From Rosistilla carotiformis (GTDB taxonomy: Bacteria > Planctomycetota > Planctomycetia > Pirellulales > Pirellulaceae): DNA of 64,000 nt. Positions 9,002-17,478 of this stretch are shown here, one piece after another. The stretch covers positions 3,038,001-3,102,000 of the forward strand of contig NZ_CP036348.1 in the NCBI RefSeq assembly GCF_007753095.1. The letters run 5' to 3'. Position 1 is the first letter of the stretch. Every line of letters starts with the position of its first letter. The position numbers and the translations under genes are program-made. Below the pieces are notes generated by a model. The model ran no database searches and had not been told where the DNA came from. It saw nothing but the letters and a program-made list of their open reading frames with translations.

Positions 9002-9997
9002 ATGAAATCTTCAAAACGCGGTTTTACCTTGGTGGAGTTATTGGTGGTGATTGCGATCATCGGGATCCTGGTGGGGCTGCTTCTACCCGCAGTGCAGGCG
9101 GCGCGCGAAGCGGCTCGGCGGATGCAATGCTCGAACAATCTGAAGCAAACGGCATTGTCGATGCACAACTACCACGACACCTATAAGACGTTTCCGCAGG
9201 GAGCGATCGTCAGGTTTGGTAGCGGTTCGCTCTCGAGCGACTTCTACGTCAACGCGTTTTCGTCGACGCTGCCGTTTATCGAACAAGGCTCGCTTCAAAA
9301 CCTGTACAATTTCGACGAACCATGGGAAAGCCAGCTGCCTGCCGTCGCGTCAACGGTGGTCTCCACCTATTACTGCCCGTCGAATGCAGGGCCCGAAACG
9401 GTAACCGATACTGCCGTGGGCGCAGTCCTGGCATCGTTTGGAGCAACCGTGGGAGATACGTTTGGCGTCACGACCTATCGGTTGTCCAAAGGGGCGCATG
9501 GCGAATGGTCCAACAATCCAAGCGGTTATGGAAGCGCCAAGGGGATGTTCGACTTGGGGTTAAAGACCAGCTTCCGCGACATCATCGATGGAACCAGCAA
9601 TACGTTGTGCATCGGTGAGGGATCCTCGGGCGCCCGTCACGATTTATGTGCCGGAGTCAACTGTACCACGCCAACGGAAACGGTCAGTTCGATCGGATGG
9701 ATCATTCCTCAACCCATTGCGGATGCGGCAGGGCTGACCCGCAACAGTATCTTCGCGGGAACGGTTGAACCGTTAAACAAGAACCCAACCACGTCGACCA
9801 ATCTTGCTGAGGCAACATTCAACAGCGCAGCGACCGGTGGTGGCGACACGGTGGGCAATTTCAGCAGCTACCATCCCGGTGGCGGCAACTTTGCCTTGGC
9901 CGATGGCTCCGTCCGATTTATCGGCGAAACGATCGACATGGTGATCTACCGCGCGGTTTCGACCGTCGCTGGTGGTGAAGTGGGCTCGCTGCCATAG
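9002..9997 (+). CDS. DUF1559 family protein with prepilin-type N-terminus
   Basis: Planctomycete-typical pilin-like secreted protein of 331 residues. It begins with MKSSKRGFTLVELLVVIAII, a type IV prepilin methylation/cleavage motif (cleavage after G8, F9, and the conserved E of the mature N-terminus) followed by a hydrophobic helix and the family's PAVQAAREAARRMQC segment. The C-terminal signature HPGGGNFALADGSVRF is the H-X9-DG motif. I chose the ATG at 9002 because it has a GGAG ribosome-binding site and places the cleavage site near the N-terminus. Such proteins occur in dozens to hundreds of copies in planctomycete genomes; they are thought to form surface or pseudopilus-like structures, but the role is not established. 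The next gene begins 23 bases downstream. Confidence 0.93.
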   Translation: MKSSKRGFTLVELLVVIAIIGILVGLLLPAVQAAREAARRMQCSNNLKQTALSMHNYHDTYKTFPQGAIVRFGSGSLSSDFYVNAFSSTLPFIEQGSLQNLYNFDEPWESQLPAVASTVVSTYYCPSNAGPETVTDTAVGAVLASFGATVGDTFGVTTYRLSKGAHGEWSNNPSGYGSAKGMFDLGLKTSFRDIIDGTSNTLCIGEGSSGARHDLCAGVNCTTPTETVSSIGWIIPQPIADAAGLTRNSIFAGTVEPLNKNPTTSTNLAEATFNSAATGGGDTVGNFSSYHPGGGNFALADGSVRFIGETIDMVIYRAVSTVAGGEVGSLP

Positions 9998-10020
9998 TTT
10001 GCTGTAAGGAACGTGAGGGG

Positions 10021-10482
10021 ATGGCCAAGAAAACCGCTGCCGATTGGTTCGCCATCTACGAGGTATGCCATCGCAATCCGACGAATGAACGCATCCATTG
10101 GATTTGCGTTCCGTTGATTGCGGTGTCGTTCCTGGGAATGCTGTGGGGACTTCCTGCCCCACACCTCCCTTGGGGAAGTATCAATTGGAGCGTCGTCGCG
10201 ATGGTTGCGGCATTGGTTTTCTACATCCGTTTGTCGCTAAGGTTGGCGGTTGGAATGGCGACCGGTTTCTTACTCACGTCGGCCCTCTTTGTTGCCTACC
10301 AGAAGTCTTTCGAGATGCCGCTTTGGATCCCGTCGTTCGCGGTCTTTGTGGTCGCGTGGCTGGGACAGTTCATCGGTCATAAGATTGAAGGGGCAAAGCC
10401 CGCGTTTTTCCAAGACCTTCAATTTCTGTTGATCGGTCCGGCGTGGGTGCTCGATGCGTTGTACCGTCGGTTAGGATGGTGA
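10021..10482 (+). CDS. Mpo1-like (DUF962) integral membrane protein
   Basis: A 153-residue membrane protein of the DUF962/Mpo1-like family. Yeast Mpo1 is an Fe(II)-dependent dioxygenase that alpha-oxidises 2-hydroxy fatty acids; whether bacterial members share this is an inference. The sequence shows the conserved HRNPTNERIHWICVPLI opening, four hydrophobic segments, and the diagnostic GHKIEGAKPAFFQDLQF segment with a His and acidic residue near the membrane face, followed by LIGPAWVLDALYRR. It starts with ATG 23 bases after the DUF1559 gene and precedes the aldehyde dehydrogenase by 53 bases. A link in fatty-aldehyde or hydroxy-fatty-acid metabolism with that dehydrogenase is possible but unproven. 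Confidence 0.85.
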   Translation: MAKKTAADWFAIYEVCHRNPTNERIHWICVPLIAVSFLGMLWGLPAPHLPWGSINWSVVAMVAALVFYIRLSLRLAVGMATGFLLTSALFVAYQKSFEMPLWIPSFAVFVVAWLGQFIGHKIEGAKPAFFQDLQFLLIGPAWVLDALYRRLGW

Positions 10483-10535
10483 TCGGGACGTGAAAGCGTC
10501 CGCTTGTTCTTGTCTCAGTCTTGTCGGAGAGCCCC

Positions 10536-12242
10536 ATGACGTCGACGTCCGAAACGGAGCCATCGCCGCGGAATCCTACGGCGTACGATGCATCGACGTT
10601 GGATCATGCATTGACCGACCTGAAGCGTGGGGCGAAACGTCTCCAGGCAATGCCTTTGGCAGAATGTTGTTCGCTGTTGGATGCATGTGCGGCGTTGATT
10701 GTGCAGCACGCCGACGAATGGATTCGTGTCAGTTGTTCCGCCAAGCGAATCGCGGTGGACCAACCGATCGCCGCTGAAGAAATCCTGGCGGGACCGGCCA
10801 GTCTGCTGCGGTATCTTCGCTTGGTCACCGGGGTGTTCCGCGATTTACAAGCGTCGGGCGTGCCTCGATTGCCAGCAGCGCCGCGCACGAATACTTTGGG
10901 CCGCTTGTGTGTTCCCGTTCTGCCGATCGATGATTTATATGATCGTTTGATCTTTAAAGGTTTGCAGGCGGAAGTCTGGCTGCAGCCGGAGGCAGATCGG
11001 CAGTCGATGTTTTCGGACGCTTGGGAAACGCGCGCCGCGCGTTCGCCGCGAGTCGCCTGTGTGCTGGGGGCGGGGAACGTCAGCGCGATCCCCGCCACCG
11101 ACGCGCTCTACAAGATCTTCTACGAATTTGAAGCGGTATTGCTGAAGCTGAATCCGGTGAACGAATACCTGGAACCTGTCTTCAGTAAAATTTTCGGGCC
11201 GTTGATTTCCGCGGATCTGTTACGCATTGTTCGCGGCGGACGCGACGTGGGAGATGCGATCGTTCAGCATCCCGCGATCGATGCGTTGCATTTGACCGGA
11301 TCCCATCGGACTCACGAAGCGATTGTTTGGGGAGCCGATCCTCAGCAGCGCGTTCAGCGGCAGCGCGACAACGAGCCCTTGGTAACCAAAGCGATTACCA
11401 GTGAATTGGGAAACGTCACGCCTTGGGTGATTGTGCCGGGGGAATACTCCCAACGCCAGTTGCGCGCTCAGGCCGAAAATTTGGTCGCATCGATTGTCGC
11501 CAATGCGTCGTTTAATTGTGTCGCGACCAAACTCATCGTGACCTCCAGCGGGTGGCCACAGCGGCAGGAGTTCTTGGATCACATCGACGCGCTGTTACAG
11601 CAAATCCCGCCGCGTTACGCCTACTACCCGGGCTCGCGCGAACGATTCGAACGGGCTGCAGGCTTCTTGCCTTTCGACGAAGAAGGGACACTGCCATGGA
11701 CGTTGATCCGCGACGCCAAGCCCGACCAATCGCCGCATCTATTTGACGAGGAGTCCTTTGTTTGCGTTTGTGCTGAGACGCAGTTGGAGGAATCGCAGCC
11801 AGAGCGGTTTTTGGATCAGGCGGTCGCGTTTGTTAACGACCAGGTTTTTGGAACGCTTTGCTGTTCGTTGACCCTTCCCGATGCGTGGCGCAAACAACAC
11901 CGCGATGATCTGGAGCGGGCGATCGATCGACTGCGTTATGGTTCGGTTTGTCTGAACCAATGGGCGGGGATCGTTTATGGATTGATGACGCCCCCATGGG
12001 GCGGTCACCATAGCGCCTCGCTGGCCTCACCGGACAGCGGATTGGGGCATGTTCACAACACGTTTGGGCTGGCGCATGTCGACAAAACAGTCTTGTTGGG
12101 GCCGCTGAGTAGCGTTCCCAAGCCGGTGTGGTTCCCGACCCATCGTACGGCCGATCGATTGGCCCGGAGGTTGATTCGATTTTACGAAAAGCCGGGGCCG
12201 TTGCGTTTGCCCCCCATTTTTTACCATGCCCTGCGGGGATAG
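10536..12242 (+). CDS. Aldehyde dehydrogenase family protein
   Basis: NAD(P)-dependent aldehyde dehydrogenase superfamily member of 568 residues, longer than the usual 480-500. The catalytic cysteine is at residue 328 in NASFNCVATK, preceded by the general-base region ELGNVTPWVIV, in which the canonical ELGGKSP becomes ELGNVTP. Cofactor-fold segments include ACVLGAGNVSAIPATDALYK and DALHLTGSHRTHEAIVWG. The C-terminus has the family's late NDQVFGTLCCSLTLP and YGSVCLNQWAGIVYGLM parts. The ATG at 10536 follows GGAGA by 6 bases and is preferred to an in-frame TTG at 10521. No export signal is seen. The substrate is unknown; adjacency to the Mpo1-like gene hints at fatty aldehyde, but weakly. Confidence 0.88.
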   Translation: MTSTSETEPSPRNPTAYDASTLDHALTDLKRGAKRLQAMPLAECCSLLDACAALIVQHADEWIRVSCSAKRIAVDQPIAAEEILAGPASLLRYLRLVTGVFRDLQASGVPRLPAAPRTNTLGRLCVPVLPIDDLYDRLIFKGLQAEVWLQPEADRQSMFSDAWETRAARSPRVACVLGAGNVSAIPATDALYKIFYEFEAVLLKLNPVNEYLEPVFSKIFGPLISADLLRIVRGGRDVGDAIVQHPAIDALHLTGSHRTHEAIVWGADPQQRVQRQRDNEPLVTKAITSELGNVTPWVIVPGEYSQRQLRAQAENLVASIVANASFNCVATKLIVTSSGWPQRQEFLDHIDALLQQIPPRYAYYPGSRERFERAAGFLPFDEEGTLPWTLIRDAKPDQSPHLFDEESFVCVCAETQLEESQPERFLDQAVAFVNDQVFGTLCCSLTLPDAWRKQHRDDLERAIDRLRYGSVCLNQWAGIVYGLMTPPWGGHHSASLASPDSGLGHVHNTFGLAHVDKTVLLGPLSSVPKPVWFPTHRTADRLARRLIRFYEKPGPLRLPPIFYHALRG

Positions 12243-12305
12243 CACCGCCAGCGTACCGTTTGCACCACCGTCCGTTTTGTGTTTTAAATTTCATTCGAAC
12301 GAGCC

Positions 12306-13646
12306 ATGATGATGACACGTCTGATTCCCGTTTTCTTCGCGTTGGGAGCTTTGCTGTGGATCGGATGCCGCGATCCCCAACCGATCACCGATCTTCCCGC
12401 TGGCGATTCGCAGCCCTCGATCCCCGCAAGCGAAATCGCTACGGACGAAGCGTCGTCATCGGAAGCGTATACCAGCGTGATCTTACCTGGCCCCGACGCG
12501 CAGACCCAAGCGCAAGAAGCCTTGATCACCGCAGAACCTGGAGACGTGATCGAATTTGCCGAAGGAACCTTTGAATTTGCCGGCACTCTTTCGCTCGATG
12601 GAGTCTCGGGGATTACGATTCGTGGGCAAGGTATCGACGCCACGATCTTAAACTTTAAAGGGCAGCGGAAGGGGACCGGCGGTGAGGGGCTGATGGTCAA
12701 GGCGGACCAATTTACGATCGAAGATCTGACGATTCAGAATACTCCTGGCGACGCGATCAAGATCAGCGATTCGTCCGACGTGACGATCCGGCGAATCCGA
12801 ACTTGGTGGAGTCGTGGCCCGAGTGAAGAGAATGGAGCCTACGGAATCTATCCGGTGATGTGTTCCAATGTGTTGATCGAGCACTGTGTCGCCGAGTGCG
12901 CTTCGGATGCCGGTATCTACGTTGGACAAACCCGGCAGACGATCGTTCGACACAACCGCGCCCAACGGAATGTCGCTGGGATCGAGATCGAAAATACGGT
13001 TGGGGCCGACGTTTACGAAAACGAAGCGACCAATAACACCGGCGGAATTTTGGTCTTTTCGCTTCCCGGCTTGCAGCTGAAGAATGGCAGCCACACCCGC
13101 GTCTTCAAAAATCAATTGTACGATAACAACCATCCCAATTTCGCGCACGCCGGAGCGATGGTGGCAACGGTTCCCGCCGGAACAGGCTTGATGATCATGG
13201 CGAACGATCACGTGGAGGTTTTTGATAATAGCATCCACGGAAACCAAACCGCCAATTGCGCGGTGATCAGTTTTCTGGCGACGCAGCGTAAATTCGACGA
13301 CCCTCAGTACGATCCGTATCCCGAAGCGATTCACATCCATGACAACCGGTTGTCCGATGGTGGGAATGACCCGCAAGGTTTTTTCGGTGAGGTGTACAAG
13401 CAGGCCGGAAGTTTGCCGATGCCCGATATCGTGGTCGACGGGCTTGTCAACGAGGCGAAATTGATGGAAGGGGAACTTCCCGAATCGTTGCGTTTTTCGA
13501 TCGTGAACAACGGTGAAGCGACCTTCGTGAACCTGGGCCTTGGTGCGATGTTGACGGGGGGAGCACCGGCGGTCAGCAACGACATCGCTTCTTTCCAAGC
13601 CAAGCTGGAACCGCTGCCGCCGATTGCGATTCCGGGAGTGGAGTGA
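12306..13646 (+). CDS. Parallel beta-helix repeat lipoprotein (TIGR03805-like)
   Basis: A 446-residue secreted protein. The N-terminus has a short hydrophobic stretch ending in the lipobox LWIGC (Cys about residue 21), so it is probably a lipoprotein. The body is a right-handed parallel beta-helix: repeated turns such as GVSGITIRGQGIDATILNF, SDVTIRRIRTWWSRG and NVAGIEIENTVGADVYENEA, with the NNTGGILVF step. It matches what I know of TIGR03805, a beta-helix family usually encoded next to the TIGR03806 diheme cytochrome; that neighbour follows immediately here. Three ATG codons lie together at the start and any could be used. Function unknown; the pair presumably acts together at the cell envelope. 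Confidence 0.85.
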   Translation: MMMTRLIPVFFALGALLWIGCRDPQPITDLPAGDSQPSIPASEIATDEASSSEAYTSVILPGPDAQTQAQEALITAEPGDVIEFAEGTFEFAGTLSLDGVSGITIRGQGIDATILNFKGQRKGTGGEGLMVKADQFTIEDLTIQNTPGDAIKISDSSDVTIRRIRTWWSRGPSEENGAYGIYPVMCSNVLIEHCVAECASDAGIYVGQTRQTIVRHNRAQRNVAGIEIENTVGADVYENEATNNTGGILVFSLPGLQLKNGSHTRVFKNQLYDNNHPNFAHAGAMVATVPAGTGLMIMANDHVEVFDNSIHGNQTANCAVISFLATQRKFDDPQYDPYPEAIHIHDNRLSDGGNDPQGFFGEVYKQAGSLPMPDIVVDGLVNEAKLMEGELPESLRFSIVNNGEATFVNLGLGAMLTGGAPAVSNDIASFQAKLEPLPPIAIPGVE

Positions 13647-13648
13647 CG

Positions 13649-14860
13649 ATGAATGGCGTGCCAGAAATCTTTACTTGGCGATCCCTTCCGATGCTGTTGC
13701 TGACGTTGATTGCGTTGGTGATGGGGAGTTTCGTCGGCTGCCGCGAAGCGACGCCGGTGGTTGTTCCCGGGGCGGCCGAAGGGGTGACCACGGTCTCGAC
13801 CGATGCGTCCGATTCGGCAAAGCCCGCGGCCGCGAAGCCACGCCGTGTTCGCAGCGCCAAGTATCTACAGCACTTGTCGCAATACGCATTGTTCGACGGA
13901 CCATTGGCGGATTTGCGGCCTGCATCGGGGACGATGCCCTACGATGTCAACACGCCGTTGTTTTCCGATTACGCAGCCAAGCATCGTTTGATTCGGATGC
14001 CCGAAGGGACGGCAGCGAACTATCAGCCTGAACACGTTTTCGACTTCCCGGTCGGCACGGTGATCGCGAAAACGTTTTATTATCCTCACGATAGGAACGA
14101 TCCGGCGCGGGGACGGCGACTGATCGAGACACGGATCCTATTGCACCAGCCAAGCGGATGGGTCGGATTGCCTTACCTTTGGGACGATGCGCAGCAGGAC
14201 GCGACGTTGTCGTTGACCGGCGGGGCGGTGGAAGTGCAATGGAAACATGAGGATGGCAAAGATCGAACCAACACGCATCTGGTGCCCAATTTCAACGACT
14301 GCAAACGTTGTCACGAAAATCAACGGTTCGAGCCGATCGGCCCCAAGGCGGGCAATTTGAATCGTGAATTCGATTATGTCGATGGGCGTGAGAACCAGCT
14401 GGAACGCTGGAGTCGGTTGGGACTGTTGGATGGCTTGCCCCCGGCAGCACAGCGCACGCGGTTCGCTGTCTGGGACGATGAATCGACGGGGGACTTGAAC
14501 GCACGAGCCCGTGCTTGGTTGGATGTAAATTGTGCACACTGTCATAGCGCGATCGGGCCAGCCCGCAATTCCGGATTGCACCTACACGTCGATGTCGACG
14601 AACCGTATCGGTTGGGCGTATTCAAAACCCCCGTGGCCGCAGGGCGGGGAACCGGCGGACGTTTGTACGACATCGTTCCCGGTCAGCCGGACGCTTCGAT
14701 TTTGATGCATCGGTTGGAGACCGACCATGTCGGTGAAATGATGCCCGAAATCGGCCGATCGCTTGTCGATCAAGAAGGGGTGGCACTGATACGTCAGTGG
14801 ATCACGGAACTTGATCAACCGCAGGACGCCCCGACAGCAAATGTTGCTCCGGGGATCTAA
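13649..14860 (+). CDS. SO2930-family (TIGR03806-like) diheme c-type cytochrome lipoprotein
   Basis: About 403 residues. A hydrophobic signal ends in a lipobox (FVGC), so it should be lipid-anchored outside the cytoplasmic membrane. Two heme c attachment motifs are visible: CKRCH (bases 14300-14314) and CAHCH (bases 14531-14545). The N-terminal half has the family's LSQYALFDGPLADLRPASG and MPYDVNTPLFSDYAAKHRLI stretch, and the end shows QPDASILMHRLETDHVGEMM, likely supplying a Met ligand. I chose the ATG at 13649, preceded by GGAG five bases upstream; a GTG at 13643 would overlap the previous stop. It sits directly behind the beta-helix gene, a conserved pairing. The electron donor and acceptor are unknown. 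Confidence 0.9.
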   Translation: MNGVPEIFTWRSLPMLLLTLIALVMGSFVGCREATPVVVPGAAEGVTTVSTDASDSAKPAAAKPRRVRSAKYLQHLSQYALFDGPLADLRPASGTMPYDVNTPLFSDYAAKHRLIRMPEGTAANYQPEHVFDFPVGTVIAKTFYYPHDRNDPARGRRLIETRILLHQPSGWVGLPYLWDDAQQDATLSLTGGAVEVQWKHEDGKDRTNTHLVPNFNDCKRCHENQRFEPIGPKAGNLNREFDYVDGRENQLERWSRLGLLDGLPPAAQRTRFAVWDDESTGDLNARARAWLDVNCAHCHSAIGPARNSGLHLHVDVDEPYRLGVFKTPVAAGRGTGGRLYDIVPGQPDASILMHRLETDHVGEMMPEIGRSLVDQEGVALIRQWITELDQPQDAPTANVAPGI

Positions 14861-14884
14861 GCCTGCGAAGGCCGAAGCCGCTTC

Positions 14885-16342
14885 TCAAGCAAACAGGTCG
14901 GTGACCGGTCGTCCTTTGCCGTCGTTGGTGACGTAAAACGGTCGGCCTTCGATATCGAATCCCGTCCGCGGGCTGATGCCCATCGCCGTCATGATGGTGG
15001 CGTGTAGGTCTTCGATCGAAACAGGGTTTTCGATTGCCATCAAGGGACGCTGCGGGGCGGTGGCACCATACAGGAACCCCTTCTTCATGCCGCCGCCAAA
15101 CATCAACACGCTCGATCCGCCGGTGAAGTGTCGGTGCAACCCATAGTGTTTCAGTTCGCTGAGCACATCGACTTTAGCCGTCGCTTGATCGTTGGCGTTG
15201 GAGCCGGGTTGGCCTTCCATCAAGGCGTCGCGACTAAATTCGGACGCCAAGATCACCAGCGTCCGGTCTAAGAGGCCACGCTGTTCCAGGTCGGTGATCA
15301 ATTGGGCGATTGGGCGGTCGATCTCGCGATGCATCCGTTCCAACGTGACGTGCCCATCGTTGTGCGTGTCCCAGTGCAGGAACGGCACGTATTCGGTGGT
15401 CACTTCGACAAACCGAGCTCCCGATTCGACCAACCGTCGCGCCAACAGACAACCTTGGCCAAATCGGCCGGTGTTGTAGCGATCGAAGCTTTCCTTGGGT
15501 TCCAGGCCGATGTCAAACGCTTCGCGATCGTTACTGCTGAGCAATCGGTAGGCGGAGTCCATCGAGCGTAACATCGACTCCTGTTGATAATCACTCAAGA
15601 AGTCGCGATCGGGACTACTGTCGACCAAGCGTCGGAACAGGCGGTTGCGATCGGCGAACCGCTGAGCCTGCATGCCTTTGGGAGGGCGAACCGAGATCGC
15701 CGCTTGATCGGGATAGGGCAGATTCATCGGCCCAAACTCGCTTCCAAAAAATCCTGCCGTGGTGAAGGCTTTGAGTTCTTCGCTTTCGCCCACCCCTTCG
15801 AGCCGTTGACCGATATTGATAAATGCCGGCATGACCTCATTGCGGGGGCCCAACACGCGAGACATCCAGGCACCGATGTGTGGGGCAGCCACCGTTTGTG
15901 GCGGGACGTAACCGGTATGCCAATGGTACTGATGACGCGAGTGCAAGATGCTGCCCAGATCGGGTTGCACGTGCGAACGGATCAACGTCGCTCGATCCAT
16001 CACACCGGCGATATGTTCCAGCCCTTCACAGATCTTGATGTTATCGACCGCGGTGTCGATCGCTGGAAATGTACTCAGCATGTCGGCCACCTTCAGGCCG
16101 GGCGCGTAGGGGATGTAGTGCTTGGGATCGAAGGTATCCGGTGCCGCCATGCCTCCGCCCATCCACAACAGGATGCAGGCGTCGGCGGTCGGGCGCGGAT
16201 GTTCGATTCCATGGGCGGTTTCGGATGCCAAGACCTGTGGGGCACCGGTCGCCAATGCAGCGGTTCCCGCAGCGGATAACTGACGCAGGAAATCGCGACG
16301 GACGATAGATCGGGGGGCGGTGGGATCGTCGAAGTAACGCAT
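14885..16342 (-). CDS. DUF1501 domain-containing Tat-exported protein
   Basis: A 485-residue member of the DUF1501 family, abundant in planctomycetes and related to the sulfatase/alkaline-phosphatase fold. The N-terminus carries a Tat motif (VRRDFLRQLSAAGTAALATG). Family features are LLWMGGGMAAPDTFDPK near the start, FVEVTTEYVPFLHWDTHNDG in the middle and TLVILASEFSRDALMEG towards the end. The protein is complete. DUF1501 genes are often paired with a DUF1549/DUF1553 cytochrome-like protein; no such partner is next to this copy. It ends 24 bases from the convergent cytochrome gene. Function not established. Confidence 0.92.
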   Translation of the reverse strand: MRYFDDPTAPRSIVRRDFLRQLSAAGTAALATGAPQVLASETAHGIEHPRPTADACILLWMGGGMAAPDTFDPKHYIPYAPGLKVADMLSTFPAIDTAVDNIKICEGLEHIAGVMDRATLIRSHVQPDLGSILHSRHQYHWHTGYVPPQTVAAPHIGAWMSRVLGPRNEVMPAFINIGQRLEGVGESEELKAFTTAGFFGSEFGPMNLPYPDQAAISVRPPKGMQAQRFADRNRLFRRLVDSSPDRDFLSDYQQESMLRSMDSAYRLLSSNDREAFDIGLEPKESFDRYNTGRFGQGCLLARRLVESGARFVEVTTEYVPFLHWDTHNDGHVTLERMHREIDRPIAQLITDLEQRGLLDRTLVILASEFSRDALMEGQPGSNANDQATAKVDVLSELKHYGLHRHFTGGSSVLMFGGGMKKGFLYGATAPQRPLMAIENPVSIEDLHATIMTAMGISPRTGFDIEGRPFYVTNDGKGRPVTDLFA

Positions 16343-16419
16343 GGCTTGGTTTGTTGTGGCTAGCGGAGTTCGGGGCGGTACGATCTAAGGGAACGTCTCA
16401 AGGCTCCCTAATCGCGGCC

Positions 16420-17286
16420 TCAGTCGTCGGAGAGTGGATCGGAATCGTCGGGCCGTTTTTTCGGGTCGACGTAAAATTTGGTGATATCCAGTCCGTGCCG
16501 CTGTTCCTCTTCCATGATCTTGAGTCGTGTTTCCAGTCGTTCCATGCGCCGCAGCAGTTGCGGAATGATCTCGACCGTCAGGTCAGCGGGGGTGGCGCGG
16601 GGAACCTTCGGATAGCCCAGATGTCGCTGCAGCGCTGCGAACAGAAACAACGGGTCCTTGTGATGATTCGCCATCGCCATCCGACCTTCGTGTTCGCCGA
16701 ACAGCGGCGGGAGCTTGGGTTGGAAGTCGGGGCCATCGACCGCGCGTTTGCGGGTCACATACTCTTCGCTGCGCAGGAAGATCATGTCGGCCATATCGAC
16801 CAGACCGATTTGATGGCGGACTTCGAGAATCCACCGGCTCCAATCGGCATCGTAGATCGGATCCTCGCTCATCGCTTTCAGCCCTGGGTCGTAACGCAAG
16901 CGGTTGCGGCATAGGGTTTCAAACTGATAAAGGAAGCAACCTTGGGGCGTTGGGGTTCCGCTGCGATATTCCGCATCGTGCTGCAACACTTTGACCGCCG
17001 TCTGCATTCCAAATCGGCCACGGTCGTATTCGGCTTCGTCGACCAGAAACGTCTGAAAGGGGGTAAAGTAATGTTGCATGCGACGCATCGCCGGACCCAT
17101 CGCGCCGCCGTGCAATAATTCCGTCAGCAGGAAATCGACCGCCATCGGCAGTTTCGTGCTGACCAGCAGTTCATACTTCACCTGCTTCAGCAAGTCCTGC
17201 ATCGCCAGCCGTTCGCCGATCCGTTCGCTAAGGATTCGGAAAAAGTAGGCCTGTTCGACAAGTTCTTCTTTGGGGAGCACAAGCAA
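16420..17286 (-). CDS. Conserved hypothetical protein with C-terminal coiled coil
   Basis: I do not recognise a characterised family in this 288-residue soluble protein. It begins MLVLPKEELVEQAYFF, is rich in charged and aromatic residues, and reads like a planctomycete-conserved cytoplasmic protein with mostly helical content. Recurrent R/E/F-rich helices (MRRMQHYFTPFQTFLVDEAE) fill the middle, and the last 60 residues have a heptad-like segment (LLRRMERLETRLKIMEEEQR) followed by an acidic tail ending DDSDPLSDD. No signal peptide, membrane span or catalytic motif is apparent. It is upstream of the DUF1501 gene on the same strand with a 77-base gap. Codon use is like its neighbours. Confidence 0.72.
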   Translation of the reverse strand: MLVLPKEELVEQAYFFRILSERIGERLAMQDLLKQVKYELLVSTKLPMAVDFLLTELLHGGAMGPAMRRMQHYFTPFQTFLVDEAEYDRGRFGMQTAVKVLQHDAEYRSGTPTPQGCFLYQFETLCRNRLRYDPGLKAMSEDPIYDADWSRWILEVRHQIGLVDMADMIFLRSEEYVTRKRAVDGPDFQPKLPPLFGEHEGRMAMANHHKDPLFLFAALQRHLGYPKVPRATPADLTVEIIPQLLRRMERLETRLKIMEEEQRHGLDITKFYVDPKKRPDDSDPLSDD

Positions 17287-17478
17287 GGTTCCTTAAGCAA
17301 TTGCGTAGCATCGGCCGACGCCAAGCTTCTATCGTACCCTGTTTTCACGTCGCTACGTAGCCAACAACGGAACTTGATACGTCCTAGCGTCCCGACCCTC
17401 GTGGTCTGGACGGGTGCCGCCGACGGACCTAAAACTGCGGGTTTATGATCTTCTTCAGGCGTTTCATTAGGTGATCGA

